The notes beneath the pieces were generated by a model, which was not told the DNA's origin, made no database searches, and saw nothing but the letters and a program-made list of their open reading frames with translations. A program made the position numbers and the translations under genes. This document shows positions 19,984-28,681 of a stretch of DNA of 56,279 nt, in pieces (the stretch's first letter is position 1; every line of letters begins with the position of its first letter). This DNA comes from CAILLO01 sp964579735 (GTDB lineage Bacteria > Bacillota > Clostridia > Saccharofermentanales > UBA5734): the NCBI GenBank assembly GCA_964579735.1, contig CAZOHH010000004.1:1-56279 (forward strand), written 5' to 3'.

Positions 19984-20640
19984 CTACCCTTTCAGATCGC
20001 TCATGCGGTCGGTGTCCGTGGAGTCGAAGGCTTCGTCGATCCGGAAGACCATGAGCCCCAGAATCAGGACGGCGGTGACGAGGTCGATGAAGATGCCCAT
20101 GTCCACGATGAACGGCATGCCGTCGGAGGCGTACAGGGCCGTGACGAAGAGACCGTTCTCGATGGCGAGAAGGCCGACGATCTGGCCGACCGCCTTCTTT
20201 CGGCTTATAAGGAAGACGAGACCGATCAGGACGGCGGACAGCGCGTCAACGAGGAGGATCAGCGTGTTTCCATCCTTCACGGCGGCAATGGACGAGACGG
20301 CGGCATAGACGAGAACGACGAGGGCGCTGCACAACAGGACCAGCGTCGGGATGTTGAGGAAGAAATCCTTCTCGACCTTGTACTCGACGGCCGCGTAGGT
20401 GCGATGGAGGACGCGCGGGATATAGATGACCTTGAGGACCACGAGGACGACGAAGACGGCAAGGATGTCGACGCGGCCGGAGTGCAGGAACTCGCGCACG
20501 CCGAGCAGTCCGGTGTTGAGGGCGATCAGGACGGACTGGGCGCGGAAGACGCCGATATACGAGTGTATCCGCTTGCTGGCCACGAGGACGAACGCTGAAA
20601 GGAGGATGAGCGAGGACAGGACGACGCTATAATTCTCCAA
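19984..20640 (-). CDS. HyfE-like membrane subunit
   Basis: The 218-residue integral membrane protein corresponds to HyfE of hydrogenase-4, which resembles NuoK fused to extra helices. About six to seven hydrophobic segments are visible. The NuoK-like glutamate occurs in GLLAIENGLFVTALYASDG, with a further acidic residue in the final segment (MGIFIDLVTAVLILG). It sits three bases after the HyfC-like gene. The order B-C-E-F-G is that of the hyf operon. Confidence 0.85.
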   Translation of the reverse strand: MENYSVVLSSLILLSAFVLVASKRIHSYIGVFRAQSVLIALNTGLLGVREFLHSGRVDILAVFVVLVVLKVIYIPRVLHRTYAAVEYKVEKDFFLNIPTLVLLCSALVVLVYAAVSSIAAVKDGNTLILLVDALSAVLIGLVFLISRKKAVGQIVGLLAIENGLFVTALYASDGMPFIVDMGIFIDLVTAVLILGLMVFRIDEAFDSTDTDRMSDLKG

Positions 20641-20643
20641 AGG

Positions 20644-21597
20644 TCACCTCCCCGGCACGAGAAGCTGCAGCAGGCCGAGGAAGGACAGGATGAAGGCCAG
20701 TGCGGCAAGATTCGGCACGCTGAAGAAGCGGAGCTTGACCGTCGCGGACTCGACGACACCGACGAGAATGGAGAGCAGCAGGACCTTTGCGGCGAAGAAC
20801 AGGATGGAGAGAAGGATTCCAGCGGCGCCGGCCAGCGCGGCGAATGGGTCGAAGGGCAGGAACAGGTCGACGAGCAGCCCGAGAAGGGCGAGTTGCTTCA
20901 GCGCGGCGCCGTATTCCATGATCGCGAGGTGGCGTCCGGAGTTCTCGAGGATCATGGCCTCGTGGACCATGGTGAGTTCGAGATGCGTCGCCGGGTCATC
21001 GACGGGAATGCGGGATGTCTCTGCGAGGAGGACCAGGAACAGAGAGAAAAATACGAGGAGGAGGGAGGGCGACAGCAGCGGAAAGGACATGGCGGAAGTC
21101 GCCGCGAGGATGCCGGGAATCGAGGTGGTCTTCGCGAAGAGGCCGACGGTGAAGACGCCGAGCAGCAGCGCAGGCTCGACGAGGGCCGAGATCAGGGTCT
21201 CGCGGCTGCTGCCCATGCCACCGAACGCGCTGCCTGCATCCATGCCGGAGAGAACGAGGAAGAAGCGTCCGAGCGCGAGGACGAAGAACAGCAGGATCAG
21301 ATCGCCCGGGAATTCGCCCGGAAGGAGTCTCACGGTCGCGGGGACGAGCAGCGTGGCGAGGAGCGATGTGGAGAAGACCACATAAGGGGCCGCTCGGAAC
21401 AACCAGGAGGTCGTATCCGAGAGAACCACGGACTTGTGCAGCAGCTTCCATAAGTCCCGGTACATCTGCAGCAGGGGCGCGCCCTTGCGCTTCTGGACGA
21501 GCGCCTTGACCTTTCGGATCACGCCGGAAGGAAGCGGTGCGAGCAGCAGCATCACGACGAGTTGGAGAAGCAGGTAGAAGGCCGTTGTCGTCGTCAT
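20644..21597 (-). CDS. HyfC/NuoH-like membrane subunit
   Basis: This NuoH-type subunit joins the membrane arm to the peripheral arm. The 317 residues show about eight membrane segments. Family motifs are QKRKGAPLLQMYRDL near the N-terminus, GRFFLVLSGMDAGSAFGGMG in the middle, and AETSRIPVDDPATHLELTMV with its acidic loop residues. These loop residues form the proton-coupling pathway in complex I. It begins 13 bases after the HyfB-like gene, preceded by GGGGAGGATCGGG. Confidence 0.9.
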   Translation of the reverse strand: MTTTTAFYLLLQLVVMLLLAPLPSGVIRKVKALVQKRKGAPLLQMYRDLWKLLHKSVVLSDTTSWLFRAAPYVVFSTSLLATLLVPATVRLLPGEFPGDLILLFFVLALGRFFLVLSGMDAGSAFGGMGSSRETLISALVEPALLLGVFTVGLFAKTTSIPGILAATSAMSFPLLSPSLLLVFFSLFLVLLAETSRIPVDDPATHLELTMVHEAMILENSGRHLAIMEYGAALKQLALLGLLVDLFLPFDPFAALAGAAGILLSILFFAAKVLLLSILVGVVESATVKLRFFSVPNLAALAFILSFLGLLQLLVPGR

Positions 21598-21610
21598 CCC
21601 GATCCTCCCC

Positions 21611-23671
21611 TCACGCGACCATGAAGTACACCAGAGCCGCGACGAGCGCGAACAGGATGTACGACAGGTAGCGCCGGATGCTCCCGGTCTGGACCGAGGC
21701 CTTGGCGCGGTTGGAGAGGTCGTGGGCGAACTTCACGACCGGATCGTAGAGGTATAGCTCGATGAGCGATTCGCTGCGCACCGTGTATTCCATGGAATCG
21801 GGGTGGTAGGGATGCTCGCCTTCGACCTTCAGCTCGCGTGTCGGGCGGAAGAGGAAGCGGAAAACGATGCGGAAGGGCTTCGAGAATCCAGTCGCGCTGA
21901 ACTGCATTCGGGCGTCGAGCTTCTCGTAGCCGCAGTCCCAGGTGCCGTAACGGCGCTCGAGATAGCGGCCGCCGACGAGACGGACGACGCCGAGTGCGGC
22001 GAGGGCCAACGCGGCGAGGGCGAGGAACACGACCAGGGGTGAAATCGAGGCGGAGTTTGCCGTGGCGGCAGAGGCCGCGCCACCCGCGTCGAGGCGAAAC
22101 CAGCCGGTGGCGAGCGAAGACGGGGATACGCCGGTCAGGCTGGCCAAGGGGGCATCGGAGAGCCGGAGGAAGAGCGCCGGGGCGAGGCCGAGGGCGAGGC
22201 AGAGGGCGACGAGGATCCCGGAGCCGATGCGCTGCGGCAGAGGAGCTTCCATCGCCTCCGCGGAGCGTGCGTGGCGGGGCTTCCCCAGGAACGCGACGCC
22301 GAAGAAGCGGAGGAACGTGGCGGCGGCCAGCGCACCTGACAGGGCAAGAGCGGCGACCGCGAGCACGAACAGGATGTCATAGCCGGAACCGCCTGAGAGG
22401 AAACTCTGGAAGAGGGCCTGGAACGTCAGCCATTCGCTCGCGAATCCGTTGAAGGGCACCAGCCCGGAAATCGCGAGGGACCCGCCGAGCACGAGGAGTG
22501 CCGTCCCCGGCATCCGGTGGATCAGTCCTCCCATCTGTTCGAGGTTTCGCGTGTGGGTGGCATGGTGGACCGAACCGATGCCAAGGAAAAGACTCCCCTT
22601 GAACAGCGCATGGTTCAGCGTGTGGAAAAGGGAGGCGGCAATGGCCACGGATGCGACTGCGGTCTGTCCATTAGCGAGGGCGAGGAAGCCGACGCCAAGG
22701 CCGGACAGGATGATGCCGACATTCTCGATGGTGGAGTAGGCGAGGATGCGCTTCACGTCGTTCTCTACATAGGCATGGGATACGCCGGTCAATGCGGACA
22801 ATAGACCGAGGACGAGCAGGACCGCGCCCCACCAGGAGTCCGTCACGCCGAGGTAGACGAGGACAAAGCGGATCAGTCCATAGATGCCGGTCTTGACCAT
22901 GATGCCGGACATGAGGGCGGACACATTGGCGGGAGCCGCCGGGTGGGCGTGGGGCAGCCAGACGTGGAGCGGGACGACGCCGGCCTTGAGGCCGAAGCCC
23001 ACGAGGAAGAGCAGGAACATCACGTTGCGAACGGCCTGCGGAAGGGCGGCGGAAGCGTCGGAGGCGTCCATGGAGAAGGACCCCGTGTACGCGTACATGA
23101 GCAGGAACGCAGTCAGAAGAAATGCCGTGCCGATGGTGGTCATGACCAGATAGAGCGTCCCGGCGCGGACATTATCCTCGCGCTCGGATTCGAAGACGAC
23201 GAGGAAATAGGACAGGATGCTCATGGCCTCCCAGGCCGTCAGGAAGAAGACGGCGTGGCCCGAGGTGAAGACGAAGACCATCGAAAGCACGAACAGCGCA
23301 TAAAGGACGTCGAAAAGCGGTAGATTCCGCTTGCCGGCGTAGGCTTCGAGGTAGGAGATGGAAAAGAGTGAGACGGCGAAGACCAGGACGGAAAGCGTGA
23401 GAAGGAAGAAGGCGGAGAGGTCGTCGAGGACGATCCGCATCGCGAGCAATGGAACCGTGCCGGTAAAGTCGGCGAGCACGGTGCGTCCGGGGGCGAGGAG
23501 AAGGTGGAGGAGCGAGGCGGCGAAGCCGGAAACGGCGGCGGCCATGCAGAGGAACTGGGTGATGAGGTTCGCGGTGCGCGGGCTCTTATGCAGAAGAAGG
23601 GCGGCAGGCACGGCGGTCAGGTATAGCGCGACCGCGATCCAGAAACCTATTCCCGACTGCACGAACACCAT
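21611..23671 (-). CDS. HyfB/NuoL-like antiporter-type membrane subunit
   Basis: First gene of the Ehr operon, a large antiporter-like subunit of about 686 residues. The channel motifs are intact: glutamate in FLTAWEAMSILSYFLVV, lysine in FGLKAGVVPLHVWLPHAHP and the APANVSALMSG helix. The C-terminal third resembles HyfB, with a basic cytoplasmic stretch and a final membrane helix. I prefer ATG 23671: the longest open frame starts at 23740, which falls inside the promoter and would be upstream of the predicted transcript. The Shine-Dalgarno (GGGAGG) is 12 bases away, rather far, so the start is the least certain part. Confidence 0.88.
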   Translation of the reverse strand: MVFVQSGIGFWIAVALYLTAVPAALLLHKSPRTANLITQFLCMAAAVSGFAASLLHLLLAPGRTVLADFTGTVPLLAMRIVLDDLSAFFLLTLSVLVFAVSLFSISYLEAYAGKRNLPLFDVLYALFVLSMVFVFTSGHAVFFLTAWEAMSILSYFLVVFESEREDNVRAGTLYLVMTTIGTAFLLTAFLLMYAYTGSFSMDASDASAALPQAVRNVMFLLFLVGFGLKAGVVPLHVWLPHAHPAAPANVSALMSGIMVKTGIYGLIRFVLVYLGVTDSWWGAVLLVLGLLSALTGVSHAYVENDVKRILAYSTIENVGIILSGLGVGFLALANGQTAVASVAIAASLFHTLNHALFKGSLFLGIGSVHHATHTRNLEQMGGLIHRMPGTALLVLGGSLAISGLVPFNGFASEWLTFQALFQSFLSGGSGYDILFVLAVAALALSGALAAATFLRFFGVAFLGKPRHARSAEAMEAPLPQRIGSGILVALCLALGLAPALFLRLSDAPLASLTGVSPSSLATGWFRLDAGGAASAATANSASISPLVVFLALAALALAALGVVRLVGGRYLERRYGTWDCGYEKLDARMQFSATGFSKPFRIVFRFLFRPTRELKVEGEHPYHPDSMEYTVRSESLIELYLYDPVVKFAHDLSNRAKASVQTGSIRRYLSYILFALVAALVYFMVA

Positions 23672-23730
23672 GGAATCGAACCGCCTCCCGTGCCTGCCCC
23701 AATCCTTCCGGACGGCGACGAGCCGCCTGT

Positions 23731-23759
23731 AACATATCATCCCCGCTTTTCCGAGTCAA
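23731..23759 (-). promoter_or_regulatory. Promoter of the Ehr operon
   Basis: On the minus strand -35 TTGACT (23759-23754) and -10 TATGTT (23736-23731) are exactly 17 bases apart. Transcription from about 23724 would give a 53-base leader before ATG 23671. The region is shared with the divergent peptidase gene. Confidence 0.65.
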
Positions 23760-23814
23760 CTTCGCGCCAGCCGAACCAGGTGACGTCTGATGTACGTACG
23801 AATCTTCCGCAATG

Positions 23815-23834
23815 ACGTCGGAAGCGGTATGATT
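23815..23834 (+). promoter_or_regulatory. Possible promoter/operator of the dipeptidase gene
   Basis: A TATGAT -10-like box (23829-23834) stands 31 bases before the ATG. Immediately upstream, CTTCCG and CGGAAG form a spaced inverted repeat that could be a regulator site. No good -35 box is seen, so this is tentative. Confidence 0.35.
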
Positions 23835-23864
23835 CCCCTACAGGAACACAAGGAGGACGAATCC

Positions 23865-25310
23865 ATGCAGCTACAAGGAACTCCCCGCATGACGGCCTAT
23901 CGAGACGAGATGGTGGAAGCGCTTTCGGCGCTGATCGCATTCCCCAGCGTGAAGGGTCCTGCCATTCCCGGTGCGCCCTATGGGGCCGAAACGGTGCAGG
24001 CGCTCGAGTTGGTTCTGGGGTGGGGACGTGCGGTCGGATGCCGCACCTGTAATCTGGATGGAAAGGCCGGTTGGCTGGAATTCGGCGAAGGTCCGAAGCT
24101 GGTCGCCGCCCTATGTCACCTCGATGTCGTCCCTGCCGGCTCCGGCTGGTCGGGAGACCCCTTCACGATGCGACTCGAGGGAGGACGCCTGATCGGCCGC
24201 GGCGTAGTCGATGACAAGGGGCCGGCGATCATGACCTTCTTCGCGCTGAAGGCTCTCGCGGCGGATGGGTTGCCGAAGGGCATCCGGTTCCGCCTGGTGC
24301 TCGGCCTCGACGAGGAGAGCGGCTCAGGGTGCATGGAACGTTATCTGGAGACCGAGGAAGTCCCGAACTACGGTTTCACGCCGGACGCCGACTTCCCCGT
24401 GATCCACGCCGAAAAGGGCATCGCCATGTTCCGTCTCGATTTCTCCCGTTCGCAAGGGTCTGGTGAGCTTCGCCTCGTCGCGGCCGAAGGAGGAAGCCGT
24501 CCGAACATGGTCCCCGGCACCTGCCGACTCACTTTCGCCTGTGAGGCTTCTCGCCGCACGGAGTGGGTCGCACAGGCCCGGAATCTCCCAGCCATCCTCT
24601 ACGGTTGGAAGGGTGCAGTACCCACTCCGTTTCCCTTCATCATCGAAGAGAATGCGGAGGAAGATCGATTCACGGTCGTCGTGACCGGCCGCATGGCCCA
24701 TGCGAGCCTCCCCTGGGATGGTCGCAACGCCGTATCCGCGGGAATGTTCCTGGCCAAGGAGCTACTCGACCGTGCCGGCGTGGAGGATGCTTTCGTCGCG
24801 TTCTACACCACGCGCATCGGCATGGAACTGGACGGCCGGTCCCTGGGTTGCGCGAGCGAAGATGATGTCTCCGGTCCGTTGACGTTGAATGTGGGAATCC
24901 TGGCGCTGAATGATTCGCAGGCGAAGTTGACTTTCGACATCCGCTACCCCGTGACCTTGGCGGGCGAGGTCGTTGAATCGGCCGTCCGCGCCGCCGCAGA
25001 GGAATCCGGGGCCAGAATGGCCCGAGTCTCCGGACATGTCCCGCTGTTCGTTCCCAAGACGGACCCTCTCGTCACGACGCTCATGGGTGTCTATGAACGG
25101 GCGACCGGTACGAAGTCCACTCCGGTCTCCATCGGCGGAGGCACCTATGCCCGAAGCATGCCCAACATAGTGGCCTTCGGACCGGGCTTCCCCGGAATGC
25201 CACAGGTTGCCCACCAAGCCGACGAATCCATCGCCGTAGACGATCTACTGGCAGGTGCGGAGGTCTACCTGGCTGCCTTCGAGGAACTCGGCAAGGTGGC
25301 GGGCGGCTGA
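23865..25310 (+). CDS. M20-family dipeptidase, PepV/Sapep-like
   Basis: A cytosolic zinc-dependent dipeptidase of 481 residues. The metal and catalytic motifs are in order: LCHLDVVPAG (first zinc histidine and catalytic Asp), GRGVVDDKGPAIM (bridging Asp), DEESGSGCMERYL (catalytic Glu and a ligand), PDADFPVIHAEKG, and a late histidine in MPQVAHQADESI. This pattern and length match PepV and the Staphylococcus Sapep. ATG 23865 has AAGGAGG eight bases upstream; the longer open frame starts in the promoter region. It is transcribed divergently from the Ehr operon and converges on the DUF2284 gene. Confidence 0.92.
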   Translation: MQLQGTPRMTAYRDEMVEALSALIAFPSVKGPAIPGAPYGAETVQALELVLGWGRAVGCRTCNLDGKAGWLEFGEGPKLVAALCHLDVVPAGSGWSGDPFTMRLEGGRLIGRGVVDDKGPAIMTFFALKALAADGLPKGIRFRLVLGLDEESGSGCMERYLETEEVPNYGFTPDADFPVIHAEKGIAMFRLDFSRSQGSGELRLVAAEGGSRPNMVPGTCRLTFACEASRRTEWVAQARNLPAILYGWKGAVPTPFPFIIEENAEEDRFTVVVTGRMAHASLPWDGRNAVSAGMFLAKELLDRAGVEDAFVAFYTTRIGMELDGRSLGCASEDDVSGPLTLNVGILALNDSQAKLTFDIRYPVTLAGEVVESAVRAAAEESGARMARVSGHVPLFVPKTDPLVTTLMGVYERATGTKSTPVSIGGGTYARSMPNIVAFGPGFPGMPQVAHQADESIAVDDLLAGAEVYLAAFEELGKVAGG

Positions 25311-25318
25311 CGCCGCCC
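25301..25318. terminator. Short hairpin at the convergent gene ends
   Basis: GGGCGGC and GCCGCCC form a perfect 7-bp stem around a four-base loop that includes the peptidase stop codon. It lies between two convergent genes and could serve both strands. No T-run follows on either side, so it is a weak candidate. Confidence 0.35.
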
Positions 25319-25351
25319 GTATCGTGCGGGTCCGAGGAATCGACGGGGGGA

Positions 25352-25861
25352 CTACTCGATGAAGACCGCGGAGTACCAGTTCTGCTCCTCCTCCGGAGTT
25401 TTCAAGGGGTACAGCGGCAGGTCGAACTTCGCGACCGTCGAGAAGACGTCGATTCCAACGCTGTGGAACGCGGGCCGGGCCTTCTTCGGGTCCGCGCAAG
25501 GCAGCCCCTTCAATCCGACGCACTCCTTGCAGCAGGCGCAGTCGCTCATGGAAAAGGCGAAAGCGAAGCCGTCCAGAAAAGCGCGGCGTTCGATTTCGTA
25601 CGATAGATCCTGCGCGATCTTCTTTTCGTGCGAATGGATGATGACGCCCCAACGATATTCCTTGAGGATGCGCTCAAACTCCCAGGGCTTCAGAGCTCCA
25701 GGTCGTGAAGGACACGTCGGGCCCTTCCCCCAGTCCGGGCACCCGTACATGCATTTCAAAAGGGTCCGTGGGTCGAACACCACGTCTTCGATGCGGAACG
25801 GCACGGAGTGGGCCGCGCCGAGTTCGAGGGCGAGGTCGGCATACTCCCGGGCGGAGTTCAT
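25352..25861 (-). CDS. DUF2284 predicted metal-binding protein
   Basis: The 169-residue protein is rich in cysteine. Two clusters are visible: CMYGCPDWGKGPTCPSRPG near residue 37, and CACCKECVGLKGLPCADP in the C-terminal half, followed by FHSVGIDVFSTV. This pattern is that of the DUF2284 family, common in anaerobes and thought to bind a metal or Fe-S cluster. No function is established. ATG 25861 lies five bases after the transglutaminase stop. A TTG three codons upstream, overlapping that stop, is an alternative. The tight spacing suggests one transcript with the upstream gene, although the two products should be in different compartments. Confidence 0.8.
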   Translation of the reverse strand: MNSAREYADLALELGAAHSVPFRIEDVVFDPRTLLKCMYGCPDWGKGPTCPSRPGALKPWEFERILKEYRWGVIIHSHEKKIAQDLSYEIERRAFLDGFAFAFSMSDCACCKECVGLKGLPCADPKKARPAFHSVGIDVFSTVAKFDLPLYPLKTPEEEQNWYSAVFIE

Positions 25862-25866
25862 CTTCT

Positions 25867-27339
25867 TCAACGGTTCCTTCTCCTTTTCAGTGCTCTCGAT
25901 GCAAGCAGGACGAGCAGGAGCAGTGCCGCAAGAGAGCCGGAAGCGACGGCAGCGGTAGCAACAGGGGATTCCTGCCACGAGGCGTGCAGTGCAGCGAGGG
26001 CGCGCTGTCCGAAAATCATGACAGAAGCAAGAGTCGCGATCCGTGCGGACTCCGCCAGTTCCGTGGGTACCGGAGTGGTGGCGAGCGAATTCTCATGGTT
26101 GGTAGGCAAAGGGGTCGGGTCTATGGAGACGGTTTCGTAAGGAGTCGGTCCGTTCGACGGGGAGGCTTCTTCTGGGGTGGTGGGTGTGGCCTCCGCCGAC
26201 ACCGCTGCCGAAGGGGTCGGCGAAGAAATGGGAGTGGGGGACGAAGTCGGATTCATAGTGACTTTGGGGGTCGGCTTCGGCGTGGGGATGGGGGTCGGGG
26301 TCTTGGTCGGCTTGGGTGAAGGAGAGGGAGTGGGGCTGACCATCACACCGGTCCAGACGACCGAGGCGGCTGGGTAGTAGGCGTATTTAGCCGCTGGATT
26401 GTATATCGAACCATCATTCCACTTCCACTTATGATCGGTACGGATCTGGGAGTCTGTCCGCATATAATAATCCTTGTTCACCGAACCCCCGATTGGGTCG
26501 TTCCATGTGAAATCCATGTGGTACCAGTTCGCTCCGACCTGCACGAGCAGCCATGCGTGCGCGCCTTTCGCACCGCTCAGGCCATTCGGATAGGCATAGG
26601 GGGTGTACAGGCTCGCATCGATGGCGACGCGGGGCAGGACGAGTCTTACTGAATAGCCCGCTTCTGAAAGCATGGCATATCCGTACAAGCTGTATGCGGT
26701 GCAGACCCCCCTGCGGCTGATGAGCATGGCAGCCGCCGAGGAATTGTTGGTCGTCTGGTCGTACGCGAAGGTATTGCCGATATATGTGTTGATCGCGGTC
26801 AATTTCTGTTCGTCCGTGCCGGTCCTAGGGTAGGAGGTGCCGTTCAGGAACGACCGTACATGCGCTCGGACGAGTTCCCGATCTGCAGGCGACTCTCTCC
26901 ACCCGACCGTGATCGTCAGCGTCTTCGCTCCAGCAGGAAGATCGACCCCCTCCAGGTAATACGTCACGGTCTGGCGTATCCCAGCTTCGTAGTCGAACCT
27001 CGGAAGGTTGAACTGGTCGACGAAGAGATTCATCAGGATCCTCGAATCGTCGAATCGAGCGTACAGGTATTCTTCGGAAGCGGCCGACGAAGTTTCGACG
27101 GCGAAGCAATCATACTGGCGCGAGATGGCATCCTGATAATGGAGCGCCAGTTGATCAAGGACACCTGTCTGCGTCGTCGCGGTGAGTTGATAGGTGTGTT
27201 GTGGCGTCGGCGTAGCCGCGTTTACTTGCGCAGTTCCAAACGGCAGGACAAAAGCAATGCAAAGGACCAGCACCGTCGCAAGAACGGCGGATATCATGCG
27301 TCGAGAACAGGACTTGAATCGGGCGAGAATCTCCAACAT
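25867..27339 (-). CDS. Cell-surface transglutaminase-like protein with P/T-rich stalk and C-terminal anchor
   Basis: A 490-residue exported protein. Residues 15-41 form a signal peptide (hydrophobic run ending VNAA). A transglutaminase-like core carries the papain-type triad Cys213 (RRGVCTAYSLYGYAM), His261 (GAHAWLLVQV) and Asp276 (WYHMDFTWND). Residues from about 335 to 430 are a low-complexity Pro/Thr/Ser stalk with TPTP and SPTP repeats. A membrane helix at about 458-480 ends in a basic KRRRNR tail. The domain is probably outside the cell, anchored by its C-terminus. ATG has GAAGGAG seven bases upstream. A peptidase or crosslinking role is possible; the substrate is unknown. Confidence 0.85.
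   Translation of the reverse strand: MLEILARFKSCSRRMISAVLATVLVLCIAFVLPFGTAQVNAATPTPQHTYQLTATTQTGVLDQLALHYQDAISRQYDCFAVETSSAASEEYLYARFDDSRILMNLFVDQFNLPRFDYEAGIRQTVTYYLEGVDLPAGAKTLTITVGWRESPADRELVRAHVRSFLNGTSYPRTGTDEQKLTAINTYIGNTFAYDQTTNNSSAAAMLISRRGVCTAYSLYGYAMLSEAGYSVRLVLPRVAIDASLYTPYAYPNGLSGAKGAHAWLLVQVGANWYHMDFTWNDPIGGSVNKDYYMRTDSQIRTDHKWKWNDGSIYNPAAKYAYYPAASVVWTGVMVSPTPSPSPKPTKTPTPIPTPKPTPKVTMNPTSSPTPISSPTPSAAVSAEATPTTPEEASPSNGPTPYETVSIDPTPLPTNHENSLATTPVPTELAESARIATLASVMIFGQRALAALHASWQESPVATAAVASGSLAALLLLVLLASRALKRRRNR
26130..26345. repeat. Low-complexity Pro/Thr-coding repeat
   Basis: This stretch encodes the stalk of the surface transglutaminase. On the plus strand it is a run of GGGGTCGG and GGCGTGGG-like units. 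Irregular short repeats of this type are prone to length change by slippage. Confidence 0.7.
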
Positions 27340-27360
27340 GCGAGAGTCTCCTTCGGGTGA

Positions 27361-27389
27361 AGGTTACCGTGCGTACCCCCCCATGTCAA
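27361..27389 (-). promoter_or_regulatory. Promoter of the transglutaminase gene
   Basis: On the minus strand a perfect -35 TTGACA (27389-27384) is followed after 17 bases by a poor -10 TAACCT (27366-27361). The predicted transcript has a short leader of about 15 bases that still contains the Shine-Dalgarno. The weak -10 suggests dependence on an activator or a low basal level. Confidence 0.5.
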
Positions 27390-27412
27390 GTGAACTTCCT
27401 GTTTCAGAACTC

Positions 27413-27454
27413 TTACGTCATGTGATGCGACGTAACACTCTCGAGTGTTATGAT
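27413..27454 (+). promoter_or_regulatory. Two overlapping palindromes with a -10-like box, GNAT promoter region
   Basis: TTACGTC (27413-27419) and GACGTAA (27429-27435) form one inverted repeat. TAACACT (27433-27439) and AGTGTTA (27444-27450) form a second that shares three bases with the first. A TATGAT box (27449-27454) begins inside the second. This is the layout expected of an operator over a promoter. The regulator is not identifiable here. Confidence 0.5.
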
Positions 27455-27466
27455 GCGGATGAGAGC

Positions 27467-28651
27467 ATGGCACCTCAGCGGAAAGGAAGCATTCATTTGG
27501 CTGCATCGACCGCCGTTTCGTATGATTCGTCCCGACTCGTACTTCGAGTTCTCGGTCCGGAGTCGGCCCTGGAAGTCCTCGAATTCTATCGGCGCAACCG
27601 TGCGCATCTCTCGCCCTGGGAACCACTGCGCGACCGGGGATTCTATTCTCTGGAGAGGCACATCTCCGCACTGGACGCAGAATGGGCCGATTGGAGTGCC
27701 GGCCGAATGCTGCCGTTGTGGATCTTCCTCAAGGACGACCCCACCCGTATCGTCGGGAAGGTCGTTCTGTCGCAGATCGTCCGGGGGGTCTTCCATTCAT
27801 GCTTTCTAGGCTATAAGCTCGACGGTGCGCTCCAGGGCCGCGGTTACGCCACCGAGGCCGTGCGGCGCGTCATGGACGTCGCCTTCCACGAACTCCGTCT
27901 CCACCGGATCGAGGCCCATGTGATTCCACGCAATGTCCGCTCCGTGAAGCTGCTCGAACGACTTGGATTCCAGGCCGAGGGCTATGGACCGAAGTACCTG
28001 AAGATCCATGGCATTTGGGAGGATCACCTCCACTTCGCTTTCGTGAAAGGCGCAGGATCCCGGTCCGCATCGGAAACCCACTCTCCCAATCGCGCCCGCG
28101 GACTCGCCCTCCACGGCGAGCGCACCATGCTGAGGCTTGCGACCGAGGCGGACGTGCCGGCGCTTGTCGAATACCGCGAGCGCAACCGGGACCGCATCGA
28201 CCGGTGGAACCCGACCATGGCCGAAGTGGGCCGACTGGAGGAATCGACAAGGAAGCGCGTACTCCAATCCACTTGGCTCTTTGAAGCGGGACGCGAAGCG
28301 GATTTCGTCGTCTGCCTGCCGGATCGGCCGGCCTCGATCGTCGGAAGCCTGACCTTCCGCGAAATCACCCCGATGCCTCTTTCCTCCTCGGAGCTAGGCT
28401 TCACCGTCGACGCCCTCGTCGAAGGTAGGGGGTATATGCATGACGCATGCCGTACCGGCCTCCGATTCATGTTCGACGTCTTCGGTCTCCACCGCGCCAC
28501 TGCCTCCTACATGGTGGAGAACGAGCGCAGCGGAAGACTTCTCGAGGTGCTGGGGTTCCAAAAGGAAGGGATCTCCCGGCAGATGCTCTACGTCGGAGGA
28601 GAGTGGCGGGACATGGTCCTCACGTCGCTGCTCCGGGAGGATTTCGTCTAG
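27467..28651 (+). CDS. Tandem GNAT-family N-acetyltransferase
   Basis: About 394 residues containing two complete RimJ/RimL-type acetyltransferase domains in a row. The first has the acetyl-CoA loop LQGRGYATEAVRRVMD, followed by LHRIEAHVIPRN and SVKLLERLGFQAEG. The second repeats this as VEGRGYMHDACRTGLRF, LHRATASYMVEN and SGRLLEVLGFQKEG. Such proteins acetylate N-termini, amino sugars or small amines; the substrate is not predictable. The ATG at 27467 has a weak Shine-Dalgarno. The TTG at 27497 has AAAGGAAG at good spacing and fits better if the -10 box at 27449 is used. The nucleotidase gene follows after 30 bases. Confidence 0.85.
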   Translation: MAPQRKGSIHLAASTAVSYDSSRLVLRVLGPESALEVLEFYRRNRAHLSPWEPLRDRGFYSLERHISALDAEWADWSAGRMLPLWIFLKDDPTRIVGKVVLSQIVRGVFHSCFLGYKLDGALQGRGYATEAVRRVMDVAFHELRLHRIEAHVIPRNVRSVKLLERLGFQAEGYGPKYLKIHGIWEDHLHFAFVKGAGSRSASETHSPNRARGLALHGERTMLRLATEADVPALVEYRERNRDRIDRWNPTMAEVGRLEESTRKRVLQSTWLFEAGREADFVVCLPDRPASIVGSLTFREITPMPLSSSELGFTVDALVEGRGYMHDACRTGLRFMFDVFGLHRATASYMVENERSGRLLEVLGFQKEGISRQMLYVGGEWRDMVLTSLLREDFV

Positions 28652-28681
28652 AGGACCGCTGAACCCCAGGAGGTCACGCAA

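Noticed and set aside
23672..23740. Longer start for the HyfB-like subunit
   Set aside because: It lies within the -10 region of the predicted promoter, so it would not be transcribed.
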